Source: VXNF01 sp964291305
Lineage (GTDB): Bacteria > Actinomycetota > Acidimicrobiia > Acidimicrobiales > CATQHL01
DNA: 64,000 nucleotides
Reading direction: 5' to 3'
NCBI GenBank assembly: GCA_964291305.2
Contig: OZ219783.1
Span: 1,054,001-1,118,000, forward strand
Of the stretch, positions 35,291 to 44,416 are shown piece after piece (within the stretch, counting starts at the first letter, position 1; each line of letters opens with the position of its first letter). A model generated the notes under the pieces. It saw only the letters and a list, made by a program, of their open reading frames with translations. It did not search any database and was not told where the DNA came from. The position numbers and the translations under genes are program-made.

Positions 35291-36184
35291 ATGGAGAAGT
35301 TCTTGCAGCTGTTGCTATCCGGAGTGGCTCTCGGAGGCATCTATGCCCTCGTGGCGCTGGGATTTGTGGTGATCTATAAGGCCAGCGGCGCTTTCAACTT
35401 CGCCCAGGGCGGCTTTGTGACTCTCGGCGCCTTCCTGGTGTACCAGTTCGGGACCGACTGGGGTCTGCCGTTCTGGCTGGCCCTGGTGCTGGCGATGATC
35501 GCTATGGCGGCAGTGGGCATGTTTTTGGAGCGTGCGGTGATTCGGCCGCTGGTGGGTAAGCCGGTCTTTACCGTCGTCCTCATCACTCTCGGACTACTGC
35601 TGATCATCGAGCAGGTAGTGCGGGCTGTCTGGAACTCGCCAGGACTAGTGCTCACCACTCCCTGGGGTAATGGGCGTAGCCAGTTCGGAGATGTGACGCT
35701 GCGTCACGCCGACCTGTGGACGATGGTGTCGGTCGCCGTGCTGCTAGCGGGGTTCTTTCTGTTTTTCCGCTACTCGCGCACCGGCTTAGGGATGCGTGCC
35801 ACGGCAGTGGACCAGGAGGCGGCCGCAGCGCAGGGCATCTCGGTGGGGCGCTCGTTCGCGGTTTCGTGGTCCGTGGCGGCGGCGGTGGCCCCGGTAGCCG
35901 GCGTCATGCTGGTCAGCCGAGGCGGGGGAGCTCTCTCGCCGGCGGTCGGCTTTGTTGCCTTGGCTGCCTTCCCAGCCATGATCTTGGGCGGACTGGACTC
36001 CGCTGGCGGCGCCGTGATTGGAGGCGTGCTGATCGGCCTGGCGGAGATTATGTCCCAGGGCTATCTGGATATCTCTTGGTTGGGTTCCAACGTGGAGCTG
36101 GTGGTGCCCTACGTGGTGATGGTGCTGGTGCTGCTGTGGCGCCCCGAGGGGTTGCTGGGGACCCGGCGGGTGGAACGGGTATGA
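35291..36184 (+). CDS. livH: Branched-chain amino acid ABC transporter permease
   Basis: Inner-membrane permease of the LivH branch, 297 residues, about eight hydrophobic helices. Typical N-terminal block LLSGVALGGIYALVALGFVV followed by IYKASGAFNFAQGGFVTLG, and the EAA-like block TGLGMRATAVDQEAAAAQGI. Its stop overlaps the livM start as ATGA. Confidence 0.92.
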   Translation: MEKFLQLLLSGVALGGIYALVALGFVVIYKASGAFNFAQGGFVTLGAFLVYQFGTDWGLPFWLALVLAMIAMAAVGMFLERAVIRPLVGKPVFTVVLITLGLLLIIEQVVRAVWNSPGLVLTTPWGNGRSQFGDVTLRHADLWTMVSVAVLLAGFFLFFRYSRTGLGMRATAVDQEAAAAQGISVGRSFAVSWSVAAAVAPVAGVMLVSRGGGALSPAVGFVALAAFPAMILGGLDSAGGAVIGGVLIGLAEIMSQGYLDISWLGSNVELVVPYVVMVLVLLWRPEGLLGTRRVERV

Positions 36185-37335
36185 GCGGGGACTTTCTCAG
36201 GCGCCTGTTGCCGTCTCCGGATCCGACGCGCTCCGCGCTGGTGCCCACCAGGGCGGTCAACCCGCTGTTGCCTTCCGCTGGAGCCAAGATCGTGACTGGG
36301 TTAGCTGTGGCCGGAGTCGTGATCTGTCCTCTAGTAGTCCGAGACTCGTTCTGGATCACGGTTTTGGGTAACGCTGGGACGTTTGCGCTGGCGGCCCTTG
36401 GGCTGAGTCTGCTCACCGGCTTCTGCGGGCAGGTGTCTCTGGGGCATGCTGCCTTCCTGACCGTCGGTGGTTACCTGGCGGCCTACTTCGGGGCCGGTTG
36501 GGGCTGGCCACTACCTGCTTGGCTGGCCCTGTCGGCTGTTACCGGGGCCATTATCGGGGCGCTGGTGGGGCCGTTCGCCCTGCGCTTCAAGGGCAACTAT
36601 CTGGTGGTGGTGACCTTGGCGCTGATCTTCGTGGTGGCGCATGTGGCCCGCAACTGGGAGAGCTTCACCGGCGGCTTCGACGGGGTTTCCACTAACAAGA
36701 CGCCGCTGGCCATCGGCGGGTTGGACTTCGGAGACATGAGCGCTTTCGGCCAACGGCTAGACCGTCAGCAGGGCCTCTTCTACCTCTCGTGGATTCTGGT
36801 GGGTATCGGTGCCCTGTTGGTGCGCAACCTGGTGCGCAGTCGCCCAGGCCGGGCCATGCAGGCGATCAGAGATGGCGACTTAGCAGCGGAGGTAATCGGA
36901 GTAAGTAACGCCCGCTACAAGATCGCTGCATTCGCCATATCTAGTGCTATGGCATCAGTCGCAGGCGCTCTCTATGCGGTGGGCCTGCGTTTCATCACTC
37001 CCAATGAACCCCTAGCGGACTTGTTTCTGTCGATCCGTTTTGTGGCCATCATCATCGTGGGTGGTATGGGGACCGTCTATGGGGCAATTGTGGGTGCGTT
37101 GCTGTTGGGACCACTACCAGAGTTGGTCAAAGAGTTCGTGAGTGTTCTGGACGTAACCGTGCCAGGTCTGGGCCGACCGCTGGTCTCAGACACTGTGGCT
37201 TCGGAACCTCTGTTTAGTACTTCAGCTTTCAGCGAGGCTCTGTTTGGCCTGCTGTTGGTGTTGACCCTTATTTTCAAACCGCAAGGCATAGCTGGGGTGG
37301 TGCAATCTTGGCGGAGCCGCAGACTGACCGACTGA
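36181..37335 (+). CDS. livM: Branched-chain amino acid ABC transporter permease
   Basis: LivM-branch permease, 384 residues, about ten helices. It starts at ATG 36181 (MSGDFLRRLLPSPDPTRSAL); a longer upstream frame is only livH read out of frame. Landmarks: LTGFCGQVSLGHAAFLTVGG, PFALRFKGNYLVVVTLALIF, and the cytoplasmic loop SRPGRAMQAIRDGDLAAEVI. Translational coupling with livH is expected from the ATGA overlap. Confidence 0.92.
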   Translation: MSGDFLRRLLPSPDPTRSALVPTRAVNPLLPSAGAKIVTGLAVAGVVICPLVVRDSFWITVLGNAGTFALAALGLSLLTGFCGQVSLGHAAFLTVGGYLAAYFGAGWGWPLPAWLALSAVTGAIIGALVGPFALRFKGNYLVVVTLALIFVVAHVARNWESFTGGFDGVSTNKTPLAIGGLDFGDMSAFGQRLDRQQGLFYLSWILVGIGALLVRNLVRSRPGRAMQAIRDGDLAAEVIGVSNARYKIAAFAISSAMASVAGALYAVGLRFITPNEPLADLFLSIRFVAIIIVGGMGTVYGAIVGALLLGPLPELVKEFVSVLDVTVPGLGRPLVSDTVASEPLFSTSAFSEALFGLLLVLTLIFKPQGIAGVVQSWRSRRLTD

Positions 37336-37399
37336 GTCTCTCCGTAAGTGCTAGCTAGGCTGGTAAAGACTAAACCTGGATGGGCGAGGAGGTCGTGTG

Positions 37400-38935
37400 A
37401 TGCAGGCACAAAAATTGGGCGGGCTCGAATCGAGGGCGCGGTCGGGCGCATGGCGCCGCTGGGTAGCACTAGTTGGAGCAGTGGCCCTGCTTACTGCCGC
37501 CTGTGCTGGTGCTGATGACGACGTGGCTAGTGCGCCCCCACCACCCCCGGCGACACAGTCGGATTCGCCAGCAGCACCCCCGGCAACCGACGCTGCATCT
37601 CAAACGACGCCACCGCCAGAAACTGCCCCAGCCCCGACCGATGACGAAGATGCTGTTCCAACGCCGCTGGAGGAGGATGTTGCACCACCTCCTCCGACGA
37701 CCGAAGGCGAGGATGCTGCCCCCGCTCCGCCGCCCGAACCTGCTCCAGCCCCGGCGGAGGAACCTCCGGCGCCACCCCCCGAGCCACAGCCGACCGCCGG
37801 TTTCGACGGCAGCACGCTCACTCTGGGCTACCTGGTAGATCAGTCTGGACCATTGGCCATTATCGGTGGCCCGCTGCTAGCCGGCTCACAGCTCTACTGG
37901 GACTGGGTCAACGATGAACTAGGCGGCATTGCCGGTAAGTACGAGGTGGAGTTAGCGGTGGGCGACACCAAGGACTCCGAGGGCCAAACGGTGCAGGAAT
38001 ACCAGCGGCTCAAGGACGAAGTGGTGATGTTCGCTGAGGTGCTTTCCACGCCACCGGTTCAGGCTCTGCTGGAGTTTCTCAGCGAGGACGGCATTGTGGC
38101 CGTGCCGGGCTCCTTGGCGGGCGCTTGGGCAAATGAGCCGTTGCTGTTGCCCAGCGGTGCCGCATACGAGTATGAGGCCATCAACCTGGCCGATTGGTAT
38201 GTCAACCACTCTGAGCTAGCCAACCCCGACGACGTGTACTGCGCGGTCTACATCAATGACAAATACGGCAGGGACTCATTGAAGGGTATAGAGTTCGCCG
38301 CCGAACGCCTGGGATTCTCCATTGTCGAACTCCAGACCATAAACAGGGGCGACCGGGCGTTTACGGCTCAGGTTGCTGCTTTCGCCGACGCTGGGTGCAC
38401 GGTGATCTTCGCAGCCACCGTTCCGACTGAGCAACACGGCATGATGGCCGAGGCCGCTAGTCAGGGGCTCGACCCCGTCTGGCTGGGTCTGTTGCCGTCG
38501 TACCTCAACCTATTCGCCGCCGGTGCCCCCGATTTGTACTCCAAGTTTTACTTAGCCCTGGACTCGCCTGAGCTGATCGACCTGTCGGTGCCCGGAATCG
38601 CCAAGTTCCAAGAGCGGTTCGAACGCTACGGCAGCGGAACACTCAGCAACTTCGTGTTGTCGGGCTATTTCCTGCAGGTTGCCGTGCACGCCTTGCTGGA
38701 GAAGGCCGCCGAGCTGGGAGACTTCAGCCGTGCGGGCATCCAGGATGCCCTGGCGCAACTCGGCGAGGTAGATGCGGATGGCCTTGCTGCGGAGAACTAC
38801 GTGTACGGCACGCCGGAGAACCGGCGTCCCACCAGCGCGGTTCGGATCAAGGGGTTCGACGCCACGCAACCTCCGGTGTTCCTGCGCGACTTGATGATCG
38901 TGGATTCACCGCTAAACGATGACTTCGACCTCTAG
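37400..38935 (+). CDS. livK: Branched-chain amino acid ABC transporter substrate-binding lipoprotein
   Basis: Extracytoplasmic type I periplasmic-binding-fold protein anchored as a lipoprotein. ATG 37400 is chosen because GAGGAGG at 37386-37392 sits 7 bases upstream (a GTG at 37397 adds one residue). A hydrophobic signal ends in the lipobox LTAAC near residue 34. About 95 residues of Pro/Ala/Glu/Thr-rich linker follow, then the binding domain from LTLGYLVDQSGPLAIIGGPL onward, with VAVPGSLAGAW and AVYINDKYGRDSL in the usual places. The linker is unusually long and may span the cell wall. Last gene of the liv operon, 64 bases after livM. Confidence 0.9.
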   Translation: MQAQKLGGLESRARSGAWRRWVALVGAVALLTAACAGADDDVASAPPPPPATQSDSPAAPPATDAASQTTPPPETAPAPTDDEDAVPTPLEEDVAPPPPTTEGEDAAPAPPPEPAPAPAEEPPAPPPEPQPTAGFDGSTLTLGYLVDQSGPLAIIGGPLLAGSQLYWDWVNDELGGIAGKYEVELAVGDTKDSEGQTVQEYQRLKDEVVMFAEVLSTPPVQALLEFLSEDGIVAVPGSLAGAWANEPLLLPSGAAYEYEAINLADWYVNHSELANPDDVYCAVYINDKYGRDSLKGIEFAAERLGFSIVELQTINRGDRAFTAQVAAFADAGCTVIFAATVPTEQHGMMAEAASQGLDPVWLGLLPSYLNLFAAGAPDLYSKFYLALDSPELIDLSVPGIAKFQERFERYGSGTLSNFVLSGYFLQVAVHALLEKAAELGDFSRAGIQDALAQLGEVDADGLAAENYVYGTPENRRPTSAVRIKGFDATQPPVFLRDLMIVDSPLNDDFDL

Positions 38936-40420
38936 CTAGGGGGCGTCTTCGGCCCTTCGGCGTTCCAGGAAGTCGTGGACTTCACTCATTGACACGCCCG
39001 GTGAGGGGGCCATAGCCCCGTCGGGCAGGTCCAATGGGCCCAAAACGAATTCCCGGTCGCGCGCCGAGGCCCAAACAAAACCGTCCCGCGGGCGGGCGGC
39101 TTCTGGTCCGTCGTCAGCGGTGGTGTGCTCCGAGTCGAAGCGGCGCGTTTTGAATCGGTGCTTCGTCTCGGCACCTCTGAAGAGCCCCGCGTGGGGTGCG
39201 GTGGTACCGACAGTCACGGTGTGGCCGTAGTCGCGCGTGGTGTCCACCTGGGTGACGCAGAAGTACTCACCGGCGCTTGTCTCGGTGTACTGCGCATAAG
39301 TTGCATAAGTGTCGGCAGAGTGAAACACCTGGCGCGGTGCCCACGATGACGGAACCCTCACTCCCTCGAGGCTGCCGTCGGCTGCCTTTGGGAAGGGGAC
39401 GTTGTCGTTTTCGTAGGCCTTCGAGATGAGACCTTCCTCGTCGGCTCGCATGAAGTGCATTGGGATGCCGAGATGGCGGGTGGCAAGGTTCGTGAGCCGG
39501 TGGGCGGCCATCTCGTAGGACACGTAAAAGATGTCTTTTAGGTCCTGAACGGCTACGTCGCCCCCGGCGGCGGCCTCCTGCAGGAGTGACACTGCGGGGC
39601 TCTCCGGTGCCAGCACCGCGCCGGCGAAGTAGTTGGACTCCACCCGCTGGCGCAGGTAGTCCTCGATGGTGGCGGGGTCGGAGTGGGCCAGCGCGAAGTG
39701 CCCCAAGGTAGATAGCACCACCGAGCGAGCGGCCCGGGTCGGCAGTTCATCGCGCTGGGGGATATAGATCACACGGCTAGTTAGATCGGTAACCGATCGG
39801 GTCGAACGGGGGATGTCGCGCACGGGGTCGATCCGGTAGCCGAAATGTGCGGCTAAGTCTCGCAGAATGCGCTCGGAGATCGGGCCGGAGCCGGGATACG
39901 AAGCCGCTTGCAGTGCCGCGGCCGCCACCTCTTCGATCTCGCCGTAATAGTTGTCCCGGGCGCGCATTTGAGCCCGCAGCACGATGTTGGCCTGCCGCAC
40001 GGGATCCACCACAGAGTTGCCGGGTTGCGTGGCGGGAGTCTCGACGCCGGCGCGCCAGGCGTCATGCAGTGCTAAGAGGTGTTCTAGGGCGGCGTCGGAG
40101 AGCCCGGCAGTGGCTTTCAGTTCCGGGAGCCGCAACGAGCGGTAGGCGTCGGTCTGCTGGACCCGGGCGAGCCGCACTTCCAATTCGGCTCGTCGCGTCG
40201 GTGCCTCGGAACTCAGCAGCTCACCGATAGTGCAGCCGAGGGCGCTGGCGAGTACGGCTAGTAAAGAGAGTCGCGGTTCGACCCGGCCGTTCTCGAGTTG
40301 CGACAGATACGGAGCGGGACGGCCTACGAGTTCGCCTAGTTCGGCAAGTGTCAGCCCTTGTCGCCGCCGCTCGTGTCTGATGCGCTGACCTAGTACGAGC
40401 GTGTCCAGCGGCTCCTGCAT
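38936..40420 (-). CDS. XRE-family regulator with C-terminal ScfR/ImmA-like domain, RamB-like
   Basis: 494 residues. An N-terminal Cro/C1-type helix-turn-helix (about 10-66: GQRIRHERRRQGLTLAELG, then PYLSQLENGRVEPRLSLL) is followed by a region resembling the ImmA/IrrE-like domain and then the short-chain fatty acyl regulator domain, including HLGIPMHFMRADEEGLISKA. In corynebacteria and mycobacteria the homologous RamB controls acetate and glyoxylate metabolism. The gene converges on livK with no gap. A dyad just upstream (40426-40441) could be its own operator. Confidence 0.85.
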   Translation of the reverse strand: MQEPLDTLVLGQRIRHERRRQGLTLAELGELVGRPAPYLSQLENGRVEPRLSLLAVLASALGCTIGELLSSEAPTRRAELEVRLARVQQTDAYRSLRLPELKATAGLSDAALEHLLALHDAWRAGVETPATQPGNSVVDPVRQANIVLRAQMRARDNYYGEIEEVAAAALQAASYPGSGPISERILRDLAAHFGYRIDPVRDIPRSTRSVTDLTSRVIYIPQRDELPTRAARSVVLSTLGHFALAHSDPATIEDYLRQRVESNYFAGAVLAPESPAVSLLQEAAAGGDVAVQDLKDIFYVSYEMAAHRLTNLATRHLGIPMHFMRADEEGLISKAYENDNVPFPKAADGSLEGVRVPSSWAPRQVFHSADTYATYAQYTETSAGEYFCVTQVDTTRDYGHTVTVGTTAPHAGLFRGAETKHRFKTRRFDSEHTTADDGPEAARPRDGFVWASARDREFVLGPLDLPDGAMAPSPGVSMSEVHDFLERRRAEDAP

Positions 40421-40425
40421 GTCCG

Positions 40426-40441
40426 AAGAATAGCGATTCTT
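40426..40441. promoter_or_regulatory. Inverted repeat upstream of the RamB-like regulator
   Basis: AAGAAT-AGCG-ATTCTT, perfect 6-base arms, beginning 5 bases upstream of the regulator's ATG in an AT-rich stretch (40421-40530). It is a candidate autoregulatory operator; the sequence does not prove which protein binds it. Confidence 0.4.
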
Positions 40442-40530
40442 TTGCTTATGTTCGGATTACAGCTAGATATTCAGCTCATATTTTCTCTCAGGCGTGATTT
40501 TGCCCAATCGTTAGCTGTTTAGTCGCCTGT

Positions 40531-41409
40531 TTAGGTGCGGTACTGGCCAGGCTGGCCCCAGCGAGTGCTGCGGTCTCGGTGGCCGAAGGATTCGCCCAGG
40601 TTGACCTCGGCAAACTCTGCGGGAGCCTCGCCGGTGGTGGCGTACTCGTAGAGCGCCGTCTGGTAGATGGCGCTTAGTGCCGAGGCCACCACGGCGCCGA
40701 AGATCATCAACAGACCGCCGAGGATGATGCCGAAGGCGCCCAGCGGCCCCGAGCCGAGGAGGATGGCGATAAGCAGACCGGGCAGCATTAGGACGAACCC
40801 CACGATAGAAAGCCCCGCCTGGGCAATCAGGTTCTCACCCCAGGTTCGTCTCAGCAGGTCCTTGGAGCGCCCGAGCGCCCGGACCATTCCAACTCGCTCG
40901 GCGATGATGACCGGCATGACCAGGAAAGTCATAACGCGCCACGCCAAGTCTAAGAGCGAGCCTAACAGTGCCCCCAAGAAGCCGGCGCGGTCGCGGGCCG
41001 CCGCCTGAATGGTATTGATGATGATGCCCACCACAAGGGCAACAATTGCCCACGGAGCGATAGTGCCAATCCGACCCCAGGCACCGCGGATGGCGCTGAC
41101 CACCGTGGGATCACCGCCTGTAAGCCGGTCACGAGCGCCATGCACCAAGGCGCCCTGGAAGAAGTAGACAGCGATAGTGGAGGCAATGACGCCTAAGAAG
41201 ATCAGCAGCGTCGACCCACCGCTGAGATCAGAGTCACTCCATCCCGTGGCCGGTTTGTCGTCAATGAGGTAAACCAGGCCAAAGACGATGCCGGCGATTA
41301 CTAGAGATGCCAGCCCGCCGAGTACCGGCAGCCACAGTAACTCCTTGTCCTTACGCAGGACACGCCAGGATGTCTTACCGAGTTCCCAGGACCGTCCGAA
41401 GTAACCCAT
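40531..41409 (-). CDS. Polytopic membrane protein of unknown function (DUF6159-like)
   Basis: 292 residues from ATG 41409, preceded by AAGGAG seven bases upstream; a longer frame to 41469 has no such signal. About six hydrophobic segments: near 28-48, 65-85, 110-135, 155-175, 200-225 and 228-255. It starts MGYFGRSWELGKTSWRVLRK and ends with an ALSAIYQTALYEYATTG segment, features seen in a conserved bacterial family of unannotated membrane proteins. No transporter or enzyme motif is recognised. Confidence 0.7.
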   Translation of the reverse strand: MGYFGRSWELGKTSWRVLRKDKELLWLPVLGGLASLVIAGIVFGLVYLIDDKPATGWSDSDLSGGSTLLIFLGVIASTIAVYFFQGALVHGARDRLTGGDPTVVSAIRGAWGRIGTIAPWAIVALVVGIIINTIQAAARDRAGFLGALLGSLLDLAWRVMTFLVMPVIIAERVGMVRALGRSKDLLRRTWGENLIAQAGLSIVGFVLMLPGLLIAILLGSGPLGAFGIILGGLLMIFGAVVASALSAIYQTALYEYATTGEAPAEFAEVNLGESFGHRDRSTRWGQPGQYRT

Positions 41410-41536
41410 CGGGTGTCTCCTTGTGTTAGTTGTGCTCGTAATCGTTTTGCTGGATCGACTTGCGCTCAAAGAGATCTCGCCGACGCAAACCCTCCGCTTT
41501 GCCGGCCCACAGAGTAACGGCTTGCTTGGCTGATTT

Positions 41537-42526
41537 TCAGGCGTTCACGTCCACCACTACCCGACCGCGAACCTCCCCGGCGAGGATGTCTGCAGCTACT
41601 TGGGGTACGTCGGCTAGCGGCACCTCGCTGGTAATGGACTCCAGGGTTCCACGGTCGAGGTCTGCGGCCAGACGGTTCCAGGCCTCCTCCCGACGGGCTG
41701 CTGGCTGGTAGACGCAGTTCACTCCCAGCAGGCTGACGCCCCGCAGAATGAAGGGGAACACCGTGGCGTTGAGGTCGGATCCGCCTGCCAGCCCGCAGGC
41801 GGCCACGCAGCCTTCAGGTTGGAGAGCTGCTATGAGGTTGACCAGTGTGTGACTACCGACGGTGTCTACTCCCGCCGCCCAGCGGGGCTTGACCATCGGT
41901 CGACCTCCTGGTTCGCTCAGTTCGTGGCGGTCGATTATCTGCGCGGCACCAAGCGACCGCAGATAGTCGCCCTCACTGGCGGCCCGGCCAGTAGAGGCCA
42001 CTACCTCGTAGCCCAGCTTCGTCAGAAGCGCCAACGCCACGCTGCCCACGCCACCGGCGGCACCGGTCACAACGATCGGCCCCCCGGCGGGGGCGACCCC
42101 GTGACCCTCCAGCGCCATCACGCACAGCATGGCGGTGTAGCCAGCGGTGCCGATGGCGGCTGCTGCGCGCGTGTCGATAGCTTCGGGAAGGCGCGTCAGC
42201 CAGCCTGGTGCCACGCGGGCTTTCTGAGCCATGCCGCCCCAGTGCTTCTCTCCTAGATCCCAGCCGTTTACCGTCACCTGATCTCCGGGTCGCCAGTCGG
42301 GGTGGTTGCTGGCCTCTACGACGCCGGCCAGGTCGATGCCCGGCACCAAGGGCCAACTGCGTACCACTGGTGCGCCGTTGCAGATCGCTAAACCGTCTTT
42401 GTAGTTGACCGTGGAGTACTCCACTCGAACTGTCACGTCTTGGTCGGGCAGTTGATCTTCGTCCAGTTGGCAGATGCTTTGGCGGAATCCGTCGTCGGTC
42501 TGCTCGAGCAGCAGGGCGGTAAACAT
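41537..42526 (-). CDS. Acrylyl-CoA reductase-like quinone oxidoreductase (YhdH/AcuI family)
   Basis: Medium-chain dehydrogenase/reductase without structural zinc, 329 residues. Landmarks of the YhdH/AcuI branch: VEYSTVNYKDGLAICNG near 36-52, VPGIDLAGVV, GWDLGEKHWGGMAQKARV, and the nucleotide loop VVTGAAGGVGSVALALL near 152-168. AcuI reduces acryloyl-CoA to propionyl-CoA with NADPH, detoxifying acryloyl-CoA from DMSP or propionate metabolism. Closely related proteins can have other substrates. Confidence 0.85.
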   Translation of the reverse strand: MFTALLLEQTDDGFRQSICQLDEDQLPDQDVTVRVEYSTVNYKDGLAICNGAPVVRSWPLVPGIDLAGVVEASNHPDWRPGDQVTVNGWDLGEKHWGGMAQKARVAPGWLTRLPEAIDTRAAAAIGTAGYTAMLCVMALEGHGVAPAGGPIVVTGAAGGVGSVALALLTKLGYEVVASTGRAASEGDYLRSLGAAQIIDRHELSEPGGRPMVKPRWAAGVDTVGSHTLVNLIAALQPEGCVAACGLAGGSDLNATVFPFILRGVSLLGVNCVYQPAARREEAWNRLAADLDRGTLESITSEVPLADVPQVAADILAGEVRGRVVVDVNA

Positions 42527-42598
42527 GCGGGCCTCCTGGTTACCTTTGGGATACAGCGCGAGCTTATGGCCGTCCGATACCCGGCGACGACCGTCGCC

Positions 42599-43516
42599 TC
42601 AGACCACCAATCCTTGAATCTCCGCCACTGGGGCGTAAACGGAGGAACTGCGGGTCACCGCTCCTAGCGAACCGCGCATGCCGCCGAGACCCACCGTCGT
42701 ATAGCTACCCACGAAAGTGACGGTGGCGGTGATCTTGTAGCGGTCGCCGGCTTTACTCGCCGAAGAGTGCCGGTAGGTGTACTTGCAAGAGGCGAGCCCC
42801 CCGCTGAGTCCGGGGATCCAGGGAGTGCCCGGGCCCACACAGGTGATTGAGTCGCCGTTGCCCATATTCCAGCGAACCGTGGTCGGCGTGGCGTAAAGCG
42901 TGACCGCGTAGCCCTTCACCATGATCGTGGTGCTGTAGGTGCGCCAGTAGGAGGCAGGCAGCCAGAGCCAAGTAGGGGTCTGCACCAGCAGTCCTGAGGC
43001 GTATCTGGGAGAGGTGTGGATAGTGGGCCTCGGTGGGTTCAGCGCGCCCATTGAGGAGGAGATGATGGTGGACTGGCTGGGCCGCAGCCTCGGCGCTTGA
43101 GTTGTCGTCGTGACTGGGGTTATCGAGATGTTGTCGATGACGTTGCCGTTGGTGTCGCAGATGTTTACGTTGAGATCACCGTTGCTCTGGATATAAAACG
43201 ATCCGCAGTAGTTGATGGTGTAGCGGCTGTTGCTGGGGTCACTGCCGTAGTTGCTGTCCTGCTGCTCTGGCGGTTCCTGGGTAGTGGTCCGCTCGACGGT
43301 TAGAGCTGAGCAGAAGTTCTGGCCGTCGCTGCAGTTCTCCACTTCGGCGGAGTCGGCCGCAGCCGCGCCCGGCGCGCCGAGCGCCAGCGTCCCGGAGATC
43401 GTTAGGAGGGCGAGGACCGCTCGTGCCTTGAGCGGCCGACGCCGCCGCCCATGTCCGGCTCCGGAGGGCTTCCGGTGGCGGCTGCAGTTCCGGGCGTGGT
43501 CGATTGGGTTGGGCAT
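42599..43516 (-). CDS. Secreted protein of unknown function
   Basis: 305 residues. A basic N terminus is followed by a hydrophobic stretch ALLTISGTLALGAPGAAAAD, a Sec-type signal peptide with cleavage near residue 53. The mature part begins with a Cys-containing segment, then a Thr/Pro-rich stretch and a domain with PTTVRWNMGNGDSITCVGPG, which resembles the PKD-like proteins often encoded beside pilus or secretion genes in actinobacteria. ATG 43516 is well supported by AGGAAGGA seven bases upstream, which forces an out-of-frame overlap of about 115 bases with the upstream lipoprotein gene. No function is assigned. Confidence 0.65.
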   Translation of the reverse strand: MPNPIDHARNCSRHRKPSGAGHGRRRRPLKARAVLALLTISGTLALGAPGAAAADSAEVENCSDGQNFCSALTVERTTTQEPPEQQDSNYGSDPSNSRYTINYCGSFYIQSNGDLNVNICDTNGNVIDNISITPVTTTTQAPRLRPSQSTIISSSMGALNPPRPTIHTSPRYASGLLVQTPTWLWLPASYWRTYSTTIMVKGYAVTLYATPTTVRWNMGNGDSITCVGPGTPWIPGLSGGLASCKYTYRHSSASKAGDRYKITATVTFVGSYTTVGLGGMRGSLGAVTRSSSVYAPVAEIQGLVV

Positions 43517-44367
43517 TTGTCGGTCCTTCCTGTGTGGGTCTCTTGTTCGAAAATCTCCGCCACGCGCCAGGCGCCGTCTTGGTGTTGCAGCAGCGCTAGA
43601 TGAATAACCGTGGCCTGCTCGTCGTTGTGCACGCGACCTGTTGCCACCTCGTACAGCACGGCGTTGTCAACGAAACAGTCCAGGACTTCGGCGCTGTTGC
43701 TGTCCCAGCCCTGGATGTGCAACACCCGGCCGGCGCCGTGGTCGGCGGGTAGGCGCAGCGCAACTCCCTCGGCTTCCCGTCCGAGTAGCACGCCGATAGT
43801 GCGGCTGCGAAGCGGTTCGGTGCTGTGCAGTTGGATCCCAGGGTGTAGGGGGTTGACCGGATGGACAGCCGCGGCCCAGTAGCTATCCCAGAAAGCGGTG
43901 TAAGCCCCCAAGATGGCAGAGGCCAACTCAGCGGGCGGTTCCGGCCCCTCGTAGGACCACGACGGCAACTCCGACTCCGCCGATGTCTCCGTTAGGGTCT
44001 CGGCCTCGGGCCTCTGCTCCGCCGGCATTTCAGCTGGCGACGTTTGCTCTGTCAAAGTTGGCGTCGGAACTCGTTCGAAACGGGGTGAGGGGTGGCTGGC
44101 TGCGGGTCCGATCCTCGGCGGGGCAGCTTCCGGGCTTGTTCTGGCGACCCCAGCTAGTTCGGGGCTCCAGGCCGAGTGTGACGTTGGCGGCTCGCTGCTT
44201 GCGGGGATGACCCCAACAGAATTTGGTTCGGCTACGGCGCAGCCCCCGGCCAGCGCGATCAGGGCCAAAAGTCGGGCCAAAAGTTCCAATCTTACGCCAC
44301 CCCGGCTGAGCTGACGTTGTCCCGAGCCAACCGATCTGGCATTCAAATGACTCTCATATAGTCTCAT
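43402..44367 (-). CDS. Putative lipoprotein with NTF2-like character, unknown function
   Basis: Up to 321 residues. A hydrophobic segment LLALIALAGGC (Cys about residue 43 from ATG 44367) looks like a lipoprotein signal, though the lipobox is not ideal. ATG 44367 lies inside a strong inverted repeat; TTG 44289 is an alternative giving a shorter leader. A Pro/Glu/Thr/Ser-rich stretch of about 90 residues follows, then a compact domain from AILGAYTAFWDSYWAAAVHP to GAWRVAEIFEQ that looks like a SnoaL/NTF2-type fold. The C-terminal 38 residues are encoded in the region overlapping the next gene. The pair is likely co-transcribed. Confidence 0.6.
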   Translation of the reverse strand: MRLYESHLNARSVGSGQRQLSRGGVRLELLARLLALIALAGGCAVAEPNSVGVIPASSEPPTSHSAWSPELAGVARTSPEAAPPRIGPAASHPSPRFERVPTPTLTEQTSPAEMPAEQRPEAETLTETSAESELPSWSYEGPEPPAELASAILGAYTAFWDSYWAAAVHPVNPLHPGIQLHSTEPLRSRTIGVLLGREAEGVALRLPADHGAGRVLHIQGWDSNSAEVLDCFVDNAVLYEVATGRVHNDEQATVIHLALLQHQDGAWRVAEIFEQETHTGRTDKCPTQSTTPGTAAATGSPPEPDMGGGVGRSRHERSSPS

Positions 44368-44383
44368 CTATCCGAGACTATAT
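44356..44383. promoter_or_regulatory. Perfect 10-base inverted repeat upstream of the lipoprotein gene
   Basis: ATATAGTCTC (44356-44365) and GAGACTATAT (44374-44383) around an 8-base centre. It lies between the stop of the cation transporter gene and the lipoprotein gene on the minus strand. There is no T-run, so a regulator operator fits better than a terminator. Confidence 0.5.
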
Positions 44384-44416
44384 CGAGATATTTCAGAAGT
44401 TGCTCAAAGTCAACTT

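Noticed and set aside
35716..36180. N-terminal extension of LivM
   Set aside because: It is livH read in another frame; LivM homology begins at ATG 36181, which overlaps the livH stop.
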